A DNA stretch of 64,000 nucleotides from assembly GCA_963920705.1 (NCBI GenBank), contig OY987228.1, positions 15,483,187 through 15,547,186 on the forward strand. The letters run 5' to 3'. How positions within the stretch are numbered: position 1 is the first letter of the stretch; each line of letters starts with the position of its first letter. Shown here in pieces: positions 45,081-57,628 of this stretch. The position numbers and the translations under genes were made by a program. Below the pieces are notes generated by a model. The model was not told where the DNA came from and searched no databases. It saw only the letters and a program-made list of their open reading frames with translations. Origin of the DNA: Odiellus spinosus (taxonomy: Eukaryota; Arthropoda; Arachnida; Opiliones; Phalangiidae).

Positions 45081-45959
45081 TATGTATTATACGTATCAAT
45101 GCGAAGAAATTCAGGATATCCTTGAATGTAGCGCAAAGCCTATTTTCCATCCAAGTTTTAATTGTTTTAATGGTATGCTAAAGGACTATTTGAACGATAA
45201 GGAATCGATAAAGAATCACTTGTTGTTAGGTTGTTTATCTCCGTTTAAAATAAATTGTCAAAATGAGAAAATCTGAGGCAAAATGACAAACAATATTAAA
45301 CTTCGTATAGTAAAAACTAAAGTCGTTGCTAACTCCACTTGTTAGCAAATATCTTGGGAACTTTTCTTGAGCCTCTGCGAGATTACTCTATCTTGATCCT
45401 AGTTACGTATATACGATACTGTATGGTACGTTGTACAGACTTGCCAAGCGTCTATCCGCTTAATAGCCGAGGACTAGTTATTTCTCCGTTCTCTGTTTAC
45501 CTTAGTTTCATCTGTAGCAATCTAGCGAAGCCAAGGTAAACGAGACCACGTCAAATAATATGACTTAGAACTAACTTTGATCTCACAATTTCCAATTACT
45601 TCCTACGATGAGTAGAGGTATTCTTAAAAAAAAAAAACGTTAGAAATAAAACTTAATTAGATCTATATTCAAGATCAGTTAAGTTAATAATTATTTATAA
45701 CTCCTTCACTTTCGGGTCATTCTTAAAGTTAATTGAGATTAAATATTATAAAAGATTTAATTGTTAATCTGGATTACTGATTAGTTAAAGATAATCTTTT
45801 AATTTTTAAATAACGTTCTTTTATTAAAGATACTTTTTTAATTAACCTCAGAAAATCGGACCAGAATGAATTTGATAAATATCATATACTCACATACAAC
45901 TAAAATTCCGTAAATTGAAGCGTTTAAAGTGATTCATGAATTAATCGTGATTCATATCA
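45081..45959. other. AT-rich intergenic, no gene seen
   Basis: Two short plus-strand frames (45070-45276, partly inside the foldback element, and 45339-45539) have no recognisable product. A tagatttaa-rich AT stretch runs to the satellite. Confidence 0.45.
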
Positions 45960-46994
45960 ACTTCCTAGGCATAAACCGATTGCACCATTAGAAAGAAGGT
46001 ATTTCATAGATTAATATAAAATAATAAAATTAACATGAGCCACTCTTTAAAGACTATTTCGACCCTGATGGAAATCTATCATAAATCCCAAAATGACCCC
46101 TATCTTGAAATGGCAGTAACTTTTTTATTTTAACACCTAGGCATAAACCGATTGCATCATTAGAAAGAAGGTATTTCCTAGATTAATATAAAATAATAAA
46201 ATTAACATGAGCCACTCGTTAAAGACTATTTCGCCACTGATGGAAATCTATCAAAAATCACAAAATGACCCCTATCTTGAAATGGCCGTAACTTTTTATT
46301 TTAACACCTAGGCATAAACCGATTGCACCATTAGAAAGAAGGTATTTCCTAAATTAATATAAAATAATAAAATTAACATGAGCCACTCGTTAAAGACTAT
46401 TTCGCCACTGATGGAAATCTAGCAAAAATCCAAAAATGACCCCTATCTTGAAATGGCCGTAACTTTTTTCTTTTAACACCTAGGCATAAACCGATTGCAC
46501 CATTAGAAAGAAGGTATTTCCTAAATTAATATAAAATAATAAAATTAACATGAGCCACTCGTTAAAGACTATTTCGCCACTGATGGAAATCTAGCAAAAT
46601 TCCAAAAATGACCCCTATCTTGAAATGGCAGTAACTTTTTTCTTTTAACACCTAGGCATAAACCGATTGCACCATTAGAAAGAAGGTATTTCCTAAATTA
46701 ATATAAAATAATAAAATTAACATGAGCCACTCGTTAAAGACTATTTCGCCACTGATGGAAATCTAGCAAAAATCCCAAAATGACCCCTCTCTTGAAATGG
46801 CCGTAACTTTTTTATTTTAACACCTAGGCATAAACCGATTGCACCATTAGAAAGAAGGCATTTCCTAGATTAATATAAAATAATAAAATTAACATGAGCC
46901 ACTCGTTAACGACTATTTCGCCACTGATGGAAATCTAGCAAAAATCCAAAAATGATCCCTATCTTGAAATGCCCGTAACTTTTTTCTTTTAACA
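45960..46994. repeat. Satellite array, six monomers of about 172 bp
   Basis: The marker cctaggcataaaccgattgc recurs at 45964, 46136, 46307, 46479, 46651 and 46823, giving a period of 171-172 bp. Monomers also share agaaggtatttcct, aacatgagccactcgttaa and tgacccctatcttgaaatgg. The central monomers are nearly identical. Non-coding, and about one nucleosome repeat long. Confidence 0.95.
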
Positions 46995-48073
46995 AGTACT
47001 AATTAAGAGTTAAAATTACATTTATTCACGATTTAGTAATTTTAATCATGATTTGTTCTCATTTATGAAACCAGTAGCATAGAAGAACCAGAGGGGGTTA
47101 GTTATTCCATGTGTACACCTACCTAATCTTGAGAGTGACTTGACCCTGTATAAATTTAAATTTATCAAATCCATCATTTTATAAGCTTAGGTGATAAGCG
47201 TGAGAGACAGCGAGAGAGAAAAACTTATTATTTTTAGTTATATATGGTGTCACTGTCTAAATCAGTTTAAATTTCAGCACGTAGGAATTATAATAAGCTT
47301 CATTCTGTTTACAAGCTAATGCGCTTATCATATTGCCGTGATTTTAAAGTAATTAAACCGAATAAATGGTTAAAAACGACCCCCATAATCTGCTCTGATG
47401 CATTCTTACTGTGACAGCCCAATTTTTAAAAAATATTTCGGTGGAAGAGATTGAAAATTGAGATCAAAAATGTGATTTTGAATATTTTGTTACTTCGAAA
47501 ACACGGATCGCCCGAAGCCCTTGTTAGACTTAATGGAAATGTATTGTACCGTATTCTATCCAAAGAAAGGCTTTTATAAAGTTTTTTTTCATTGGTTTGC
47601 GTCTTTGTGTTTGGTTATTTTAGTATAAACAACGTCTTATCCGTTTATATGATAAGCTTTATACGGCATCTTATTTTGAATATTGACATGACAAAAATTG
47701 TAAAAGTTAATGTAAAAAAGTTTATATTTAGCTTGCCACTCGATCGACCAAAATTAAATTTTCTTTTACGGGTGTAAAAAAATACATTTTTTTTATTCTT
47801 CAGCGGTTATATATAAGCTCATTTCAGAACAAAAAAAGCTTTAATCCAAAATCAATTTGTACTTCAGAATCTAGAAACTATATAGTTCTTATTTAAAGGC
47901 GCGAGCATGCTTAAAAGCATGTTCAAAGCAGAAGCCGGGAACAATTTTGAACTTCTCGTGAGCTTACAGTCGCGTGAAATTTTGTTTTAAAATTCAGTTT
48001 GTACCCGCAAGTGGTTTCAGTTAGTTTTTTAGATTACTCGTGCGCTTACGAACGCGTTTATACTTTCTGAAAG
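46995..48073. other. AT-rich intergenic, no gene seen
   Basis: No gene, RNA or clear repeat recognised; the frame at 47592-47777 is a hydrophobic AT-rich artefact. Confidence 0.45.
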
Positions 48074-48355
48074 CAAGAAGGATCAGATAAGGAGAGGAAA
48101 AGTGGGGCTGTGTTGAGTTAGAGAAAGAAGAGCCAACCTCCCACTCGGGTGGAAAGGGGGGGATAGGAAATTCTCGAGGTAAACTGTTGTCACGTGGTCG
48201 CTAGCTAGCGCGTCTCATAAAGGATTCGTTTTACCCACGTGACAACAATTTACCACGAAGCATCTCTACCCCCGTTCTCACAGAGTGGGAGTTTAGGCCG
48301 ACGCAGTAGGAGCCGCGCCGTTCCCACTTTTCCTCTCCTTATCTGATCCTTCTTG
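48074..48355. mobile_element. Foldback transposon family B, copy 3 (inverted)
   Basis: 282 bp, opposite orientation to copies 1 and 2. Ends CAAGAAGGATCAGATAAGG and ccttatctgatccttcttg; target duplication CTGAAAG at 48067-48073 and 48356-48362. The interior shares cctcccactcgggtgg, ttctcgaggtaaactgttgt and gcgtctcataaaggattcg with the other copies. Confidence 0.9.
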
Positions 48356-51300
48356 CTGAAAGTAACGTCCAGACTACGTGACTTTCTTTGCTTTGCTTGT
48401 TACGTAACGCTCGAGCGCTTCTTTCGTCTTTAGCGAACATTGTCCACACAACGTAAGATTCGTTCGTACTTGACCTTGCAATCTATTTAAACCGTTTCAA
48501 AACGTATAGCTATGTCGTGTGAACAGGAAACCATCTTTTCTCGAATCAATTTGATTCGATTTCTCGAAACTGCTTCGGGAACCAGTTTCATACTGATTCG
48601 GTTTCAACAACCGATAGATGAAGCTACAGTAAATCGATTTTTAAAGATAATGCGTGAACACCTGACGATTACAACGATTCCTTGCGATTTGAATATCGAT
48701 TTAATTTTATCGTTTCAAATCGATTAAGAAATGCTGGTGCGATCGTAGCTATAAATACACCATTTAGCCATTACTTGGGGCGCCATAGCGGCATAGTGTG
48801 AACTTTCACTTGGTGAAAATGGCAGGGAAAAAAACCTGCATGGGGTAATACACGGGATACTACGCGCGCCTCACCAAGTGAACGTTCTTTTTTTCGCCAT
48901 TAGTAAGCGTTTCGAGCGCGGGCATGCGCACAGTGGAAGAGCAAAGTGGTGTATTCGCACATATAAGCCTCCGATCACGAAGAAAAAATCTTTGGCGCGA
49001 TTTTTTTAAATCATTCTCAAACCTTAGAGCCAGATTTCCGATCTCTGCTAGAATCTATATCGACGAGAATATGATTTGGCGAGAGAGTTAAGTAATTAAT
49101 GAAGTTTTCCTCGAGTTGTGGAATTGAGATCTAAACTCCAGATCTACCATTATATCCACTCCAATTAAATAAATAGTAGATACAAAGACGCAATCTGTCT
49201 GTATCAGCGTTTTCAAAATGATGAAATATATATGCATAGTAACTGATGTATACGATTTTGATGCTTTTAATAATTAATCCACTTATATTTTCGTCTTAGT
49301 CAAGGAATAATAAGCAAAATGGAAGCAGTTTAGGGATAATTATATCATGAAGAATAATTAATGCTATAACCGCTTCACAGTTAATTGGAATTTCAACAGA
49401 TTTTTGCGACCTTTTGAGTTCATACTCCCTAATTGATCAGGCTCTGTAATAAGCGAAAGAGCAAAGCAAATTTTGATTGCGTGAAAGATATTCGTGAAAG
49501 ATGTAACACACGTAACGAGCGTAGAGAAGAAAATAGCGTAGTCTAAATCAAAAAAAGATGATTTTCGTTAACAAATCGATCTGAGATAATTTAAGGATAG
49601 CTTTATAGGTTTGTTCGTGCAACGAACTCGAGTTGAAATGGGCTGCGGGTATAATTTTATAGTGGAACCCAAAACTTTTCCATCAATTTACATATTCCTT
49701 TTCAAAAACTTCTCGCTGCTCGTGATTAACGAGGTCCCGTTTCACAATTAAATCAATCGATTTCCAGAATCAAATTAAAATGACTGAAACCCGAATTTAT
49801 TATTGTCTATGAAATATTGACTATGGTTGTTACAAAGGCTGTCGGGCTCCATTCTTAATTAGCCACTATTTTATTGCAACTTGGTTAAGACCAAGTTTTA
49901 TTTTAAACTATAAGGGTTGCAATCAATGTGCGGATTAACAAAACCTTCGAAGGTAGAATGAAGATTAACTAATCATTTTTAACGATTCATTTTCGTTAGA
50001 ATAAATGAAACCTAATTCACTTAAAATAATGTTAACGACCAAATAATTAAAATCATAGTTTCTGATTAAGTTAATATTTGTTTTTTGAGATGTCGTACAC
50101 TTTTAGTATTTTCTTGCTGAGGATTTTAATTTTAAGGACTTTGACTGAGATTTCGAAAACTTTTAGATCCCTTACAAGATTTTGTAATTGAGATTTTGGC
50201 ACGTATATCAGAAATATTGAAATCTGCAGGTACGACATTTTGTCGTTTTTCAAGAGAAATTTCGAGATTTTTAAGGATTTAAACTGATTGGATTGGAGGC
50301 TAGTTGAAGCAAAAGCGATGATTAATTATAAATTCAAAACTCTTATCTCATGGTTATTCTCGTTGAGGTTAAAACTCTCTTGATTATATACGAAGCCGAA
50401 CAACAAGTGACTTTACGTCGACTTCTTATCGTTAAAATTGATTTAAAGGTGGCTTTCCATAAGCGTAAGAAAAAGTGTAAATTTCGAAGCCGAAAACCGA
50501 GATAAATTCTCGCCGCTAGTTTTAAAGATGATATGTGAACGGATGGCGCTTAAATGGATTCCGAGCGACACAAATATCGGTTTGATATTATCGATTTTGA
50601 TACGCTATGGACTTTAAAACCTTTTCCAAACGGTTTGGAATTTTTGGACTAATGATCTTTACAGCTGCATGACCCCAAAATTTTACAATCTGACCTTTCT
50701 AAAACAGATAAAAACGATTTCTTAAGTTTCTAGTGTGAACGCGGCTTTGTTGTCAGGTTGAATTATCTCTTTAATGGGAAGAAGAATATTCGCTAATTAG
50801 TTTTTTAAAGCCTCTTGATACGGATAATTATTTTCAAAAAAATAATTTGAATAAAAGAAAATGAAAGTGTATTATCTCTGAGCGAAAAAAAAATCGGTAT
50901 AATTATGATAAGAACACTTAATTATTTGAATTAATTACCTAGAAATTCCCGCAATGCGTGGTATTCTCTTATAAACCTTACAAAAGTATAGCCCCCGCGG
51001 ATGGATATTCTAGTGCATCTAAACTACGATTTAGTCCCTTTAAAGGGTGTTCGGTATAGATACGTATATTATATTTGGATGTTTCCTACCGATATAGTCG
51101 GTTTCATTATATTGTATTAAAGATTGGAGAGAGAGAGGAGGCAAATTTTATAGGTATGGGCAAGTGAAAACATGATTATTTTTCAATGGAAACCTCCTAA
51201 ATCACCGTGATAATAGGTAATAGTTAATTTTGCAATGGCATCCCCAACTTTTTAAGGCGAAACCTGCAAGTCTATTGGCGCGTAAGTTCTTCAACGCTGC

Positions 51301-54300
51301 TTATATCTTAATTTTATTAATGGATCCAAATTAAGAAACTACTCTTTTTCTCACTTTTCTTCAAGTTTACCTTGGAAGCAGACCCCTAAATTAGGAAAGA
51401 GAAAAAATTCAGGGAATTGGGTTAAGATTCTCGTATCAGCACCGCATCAATACAATAGATAGGAGTGTATCTAGACTTCTAAATCAGTAAATTACCAAGG
51501 TAATTGTAATTTACGGTATACTCTCGTAAAAGAGAATTCCCGCGTAATTTTCCAATTTCAAAAGCTTCTGAACTTTTAGAGCTCTTAAGTTTATCCCTTA
51601 GAAGTGCTATTATATATCCTTTTGGGGTTATTAGATGATTAAATCAGAAGGGAGAATGCAACCTAACAACTTCCTATATGGTACTTCCTATTCTCGTAAT
51701 GTTAAAATCGTGGAATATCAAAGTCTCGCCATTGACTTAAGCATTGGTTTTCCCTAGACGCTAATTTATTCATAAACTTGAAAGATTTAGCATCATACCC
51801 ATATGAGCCGGGAGTTATGTAACGGTAACTTAACGCGTACGTCAAGGCAGTTCTTGAACTCTGATATTTCACCTTAAAGTGTCTCAAGGGGATACATAAC
51901 GAGCCCCTTGAATATTGTCTTTTACGTACGTCTTTGTACTCAAATGCCTTTGTTCGAAGCTATCTGAATTGGGAAGATGTGGTTCACGCAGGTCGTACTC
52001 GGTGCTCCAACCGCGGAGCTCTTAAGTTAAAGGTATAATGAAGTAATGAAACAATTTTCTCGCATTTGTATGCCAAGAGAAATCCTACAACGTTTTTGAA
52101 CACTATAGTTAAAATTTAGTAATGTTTCATCACGAGCGTAAATATTTATGACGCCTTTGAAAATAATTAAGAATTTTAGCGGAAACAACTCGTTTCCATG
52201 GAGTAATAATATCAAGAGATTTAACGTGTCACGTCGTTAACTATAAGTAACGTGATTATAATTGCTCCATTTGAATATCTTCTTGTGGAATTCACTAAAA
52301 GTTATCCAATTACAATACGTGACCAAATGTTCAATAAATATACGTGTTTAATTATTAAATAGAGAAAGAATTGAAAATTTGAATTAAAATTTAATACTTC
52401 ATAAATTAAATACAATTAACTCTAGCCAGAGGACAAATCCCCACTTGAGGGGGAAAGACCATTTGACTTTTCTCTACTATAAGATTTAAGATCAGTATTG
52501 CCTCCTCCCTATTTATTGATAATTTTAAAATTTCTCTAATAGCAATTGTTTCATAACTTTATATTCCCTTTAGACAAAATTTCATAATTGCTTTTGTGCT
52601 TTGATGTTTCAATAAAATGCCCCAGTCGAGGGTTTGCTTAGTTTTCTGGTATGCTTCGTAATCATTTGCAAACATCAAATTCTAAGATTTACTCGCAAAA
52701 TATTCGTGTTATATACTTCACATTTTGTCGTATGCCATAGAATTAAAATGTCTTTCAAGTTATTATATTACGGTATGAAACTTTTACATAAATCATTAAT
52801 CTGAGTTGTGAACTTCTCGGAAGAATTAATGGAAGTTATCGATATTTGCTCTCGTTTTTTTCCGTGCTCGTGTTAAAACGAGCTTTAAGTGCTCCGCGGG
52901 TAAGTGGACAAATCTGTATGCTAGAAGGATTTCTTATGTGCTAGCACGATCCCTCTGATATTTACTCTCTCTCCCTTATAACGAATTATGTTCAATTTTA
53001 CTGTGGAGGAATATACGAAGGGTTTAAGGTACACCTTTTTTTAACTAATGGGATATTGTTCAGAAACTTTTCTTCTGGGAACTTGTAGCTTACTGAACAA
53101 ACAAACTTTTTGGCGCTTTCGAGGACTTTTCAAAGTTTATTAATAACTGGAACACTAATAAACTTTTGTAATTAACTTTTATTATTATAATTTAATTCTA
53201 AAACAATAATTCCAGTTGCTGCTTAAAATTGCGTCATGATTAAAATGATTAATATCATTGCTAAGTGAGGGGATTCACCCCAAAGACATAAAGTTCATGT
53301 TCACCCTGTTTAATAAAATATGGGGGGCTCTGCGAATAAGATACTTCTATTTTTCTCTCATACATCAATCTAAAGTAATCTCGATGTAACTTTGCAATTA
53401 CAACCGTGTTGTATTCGTAATAAGGAGTACTCCTTGATATCGAAAAGATTGTACACAAACTTATCCCTTTGTAAACGAACTATAACATTGAGTTCAAGCG
53501 TCTTGTATACTCGCGGCTTCGGTAGAGCTAGCGTAAACAGTATCTGAAAGCATTCGTAAGTAATTTTGAAATATCCACAGCCTCTTTGATTACTAATAAA
53601 TTGAATAATCTATATTTTGATTAGTCGTATGTATTTAGATGGGAAGATATATAAGTTGGTTTATGGAGACTGGATTAATTAATTTACCCTAATTAAGCAA
53701 TTGTTTATCTTAAGACTTATAAGGTTAGATGGTTGGCTCAAAATTAACGCCGAGAGAGATCACGGAGTCTTGCAAATGAGATTATGAATTGGAAAACGGT
53801 GGTCGATTGAACTAAACTATAGGGACAGACGCTCCCGAACTCAAGTGTACAATGTTTTGAGGAGCTCTATGCTCTACCAAAGCTGAACTCGGTGAACTAA
53901 GTGTACAACGATTTCAAGAGTGTCCGTCCCTCACTTTTTAATTTTTTATCGTATGTTCAAAGTTTTTAAACATATGATAAAAAATTATATTTAATGAAAA
54001 ATTAATGATAAGACATACCCTAAAATTGTTAAAGACGCGTAAAAAAATATAATTTCAACGTTTTGTTCGAGTTAATACAAATCATTTTGAAAGTTAAAGC
54101 AAAAAGTATTCACAATTTTTACGTAAAATCCGCTTTCGCTGATCATACAAAATTATATTTAGATTTAAACTTCTGGAGCTTTTTGCCTACCTGTAGCGCC
54201 ACATTAATTATTAAACAAAAATCAATTACCTTTGAAACAGGTGAACAAGACGTTAACGATATAAAGATCAGAGTGCAGAGCGCCGCTAACGTCGTGGATT

Positions 54301-54700
54301 TCAGAGCGCGTTTCATGATAAAAGTTATTATTTCGGTACCAGCCAAAAATAAAAAGCAATTTGGGTTTTTAATGTGTAGAATTGAAAAGCGGGAGAAAAA
54401 TAATTCACTCGAAAGAAAATGAAAATTCTATCGTATTAATTATTATTTAAATTGATAAAGGGTACTTCAGATTTCTGGGAATTGACTTTTCAAGAATTGG
54501 GGAAGAAATTCAAAAAGTTTTTCGTGGAATATTTCGAAATATTCGGACAAAGCCGAATTGATGTTCGCTTAATATAAATGCGGAGTGAATATCTCGATCT
54601 TTGACAAGTCGCGAAAATGAGCCATCAGCACCAAATTTTCCCAGATTTTATCCCCGACTCTTTCACTAGCGAGATTGCTTTCAAATGACGCTCCGTCCCC
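48356..54700. other. Gene-poor region
   Basis: No gene recognised over about 6.3 kb. A 71-codon ATG-started frame at 48512-48727 has no family resemblance. 48805-48890 has a short inverted repeat (tcacttggtga / tcaccaagtga). About 50580-50745 resembles family D. 53821-53933 is bounded by agggacagacgctc and gagtgtccgtccct and may be a small MITE; a hairpin (ttttttatcgtatgtt / aacatatgataaaaaat) follows at 53940-53990. The frame at 54063-54422 starts with TTG and has no support. Confidence 0.45.
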
Positions 54701-54715
54701 TCTTTCACCTGGTTT

Positions 54716-54842
54716 TATATAAGGTCTTCCTCGGTCTTCCTCTCTCTAGTTCAGCGAGGCGATCTCGGCCCCAGCAGCGTCTCAGCTTCCTTCGTACATA
54801 TCCGAGTTTTACTCCCACACCCTAACCATTCTTCCTCGCACG
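54716..54842 (+). promoter_or_regulatory. Putative TATA promoter and first exon
   Basis: TATATAAG at 54716-54723 is followed about 32 bp downstream by tctagttcag (initiator-like, A at 54748). A GC-richer leader follows, ending cctcgcacg|gtatgc, a plausible donor near 54842. No open frame. If real, it would be the 5' exon of a plus-strand gene further right. Confidence 0.35.
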
Positions 54843-55448
54843 GTATGCTAAGAGCTAAACATATACGCCGGTTCTAAAAATTCTTGTTAAATGTGTTTGT
54901 CCATTTCTCTTTGGGACAAACGGATCTTCGTTGTCAGACTAAGAATAAGGGACCAAAAACCCATCTTCTCATACTCGATATTGATTCCTGAAAGTTTTTA
55001 GTTAAAAATAGTTTTTAATATTATTAAAAACGGAAGAAACGCGAAAAAATGAAGAGAATATGGAATTTATTGTCATATGTTGGCCATAAAGTATATGATA
55101 CCAGATACTTATCCCTATGTTCTTACGTGCATAAATGACTTCTTGAATTCTGGTCAGACGATCGTAGATACTTCAGAATCTACTCGCAGCCGGCCATTCT
55201 GTGAGAAAGGCGAGAAAAAGTCACGAAATTAAATTATAGGATATGTATGGACGGAATACTTGAACCATGATGTTATGCTAATTGAATTAACTAAGGAGTT
55301 AGAGGATCCCAAAGTATTTGCACTTTGCTTACTTTAAGTGTGACTTCATTATTAGATGAGTAGGTGAATTACTCGAGTTTCCACTTGTAAAACCGCGTAA
55401 GATATATAATAGCATCTTTCCCAAATTTTTTTAAGACTCTTTACGCTT

Positions 55449-55631
55449 AAGCTACGTTCACACTAGAGACTTGAAAACGTTTTCAAACTGTTTTAAATTT
55501 TAAAATTAACTTTTAAAGTTAATAATTAGTTTTTTTTGACTAAAGACTTCTGTTGACCTCAAAATATTTCAATTTGAACTTTATAAAATCGGATAAAAAT
55601 GGTTTCAGTCTTTAGTGTGAACTCTGCTTTA
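55449..55631. mobile_element. MITE family D copy
   Basis: Left end aagctacgttcacactaga, right end tagtgtgaactctgctt. 183 bp, non-coding; same family as 33777-33947. Confidence 0.6.
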
Positions 55632-57499
55632 GTTTCTTGAAACGAGTTTGCTTGGACAAATTGATTGAGGATTATACTTAAATCACGTAATAAAAATATA
55701 GTTAGGTCACGTGACTAAAGCTTTACCGGCGTCTAGTTGGTCTATTTACCGCATTGTTTCTAGTTACCTAGGGTCATGGTAAGGGTGGGGATGGAATCAA
55801 TTGGTATCATTATCTCGTTGTAGAGGTGAACCGCCACGAATGTATATAGAGGGCGTACTTTGTTAATTAGAGGGACTATTCCTATATTACGTCTAGGATT
55901 ACGGCTAAGTTAAAAGAAGAGCACGTTTTTCTTATAAAGGCGCCTTCTTTGGTTCACGAAGATGGGAGTAAAAAATAATAAATTTAAAAATATTCTTTGC
56001 ATATGATGATGTATTATTAAACAAAGGATTCGAAATTTTCCTTTTTTTTTTTTCGTACGTTAAAGCGGGAGAATGAAGTTGACAACTAAAACTTTTGTTG
56101 TCCCATAAATCCGCGTTAAGCCTGCGTTCAGTAAAAATTAAAACTTAATTTAACTTAAAAAATTAAATATCAAATCAGATAAAATATAATATAATTAAAA
56201 TAAATTAATAATACAGGTATATTTTAAAACAGCAAACTGGTCTTCGGTTTTTGAGTTTAAGATAATTATTTAGAATGTCATGAACGAAAATATTGAAATG
56301 TGTTTTTTGAATAAGTTGGTGAAGGGCAAATTATATGGGGTTCAGTTAGCCCAGGTCCGACGATTGAGGGGGGGGGGTTAAGCCCCTACCCCCGTTTCCG
56401 TTGCCCCTGACCATTTATTCTGTCCCGGAATTTTCCTATCAAAAGTTCGTGCCCCCTCTTCTCTAGTGAGTCCATGTTAACAAGAAATTTGACCGTGAAA
56501 TGTCGTCGTAAAAATTGGCATCCTTTGAGTGTTCTTATTGGAACTTTTAACCAGTGGATGTTTCAATAACCACCCGCTAGGCGCTATATTCCGTGTTAAA
56601 TTTTGCTTCTATTGGCAGCCAATATTACTCTATGATACGTCAAGTGCTCTGGGAGAAATTGCGTCAGAATTTGTTTATGAAGGCTCAGTAGACGCGCATT
56701 AACTTTTACCCATATTAAAGAGAAAGAGAAAGAAAAGCCCAAGTTTCTGCTCTCGGTATTAGAAAGGTTATTAGCTAAACTTCCCTCTATCAGGGTAGTG
56801 GTGAAGGCTCGTATATTCCTATTGGCTTATAAACCACGAAAAATCTACAAAATTTCAAAACCTTCGAAAAAATCCAAATGATCTCTCAGGGTGTATCTTC
56901 TATTATAGGTATTTACGCTCTTTGTGAAGGCCCCTTCAGTTAAACTTTTACCACGGGACTCATCAAACCTCGCCGTAAATAACTATTAATTAGTTTCTAA
57001 AGTAACCGGTACACGCCTTAGCACTTTTTCGGAAAAGGTTTACTACTATTTTTTTCTCAGATACTGCGTTTATCATAGTGTATGATTCCGTCGTATCCTA
57101 CCTTGTTATGTCATTTCACGTGAACTCGCCGATTTGAGTATCCGATGCTAAGTTCCAAAAGCCTAGTTTCGTCCAACTTTAACGTGATTTACGGTTTTCT
57201 AGGGATCTAATATAAAACCACTAACGTTGTAGAGTATTAAAAAAAAATTAAGTTAGTATTTCGTCCCTCAAGAAAAAAAAAAAATAAAATAAGAAAAAAA
57301 GTTTCATCTTATTAATATTAATTTATTCAAGGAGTAACTGCGGAGTCAAACTTGCAGGCCTATGTCCGCCGTTTCTCCCTGGTTATAACGACACTAACTT
57401 ACCGTATAGTCTGATTTTAAGCCTAAATTGTTTTCAAATCAAACGACGAATAACGAATTAATTATTTTAGTCATAGCTCAGTCAATCGTATTATAGCAA

Positions 57500-57628
57500 C
57501 CTCCAATAGCTCTTGTAATGTCATAATATTGAAAGAATAGGTCGGTGTTTGATGCCCAAGGTCTTAGGCACCAGACACCGACTTATTCTCTTAATGTTAG
57601 GACATTAAAAGCGATGTTGAAGGCTGAA
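57500..57628. repeat. Long imperfect hairpin
   Basis: Arms of about 45-60 nt pair with mismatches around caaggtctta. The best-paired parts are gaataggtcggtgtttgatg and ccagacaccgacttattc. The mismatch pattern fits either an old MITE or a microRNA-precursor-like hairpin. Confidence 0.5.

Noticed and set aside
48512..48727. 71-codon ATG-started frame after foldback copy 3
   Set aside because: No family resemblance; sequence is rich in repeated aatcgatt and ttcgattt motifs, so the frame is likely accidental.
54063..54422. 119-codon plus-strand frame
   Set aside because: TTG start, AT-rich, no domain and no splice context; comparable open length occurs on the opposite strand.
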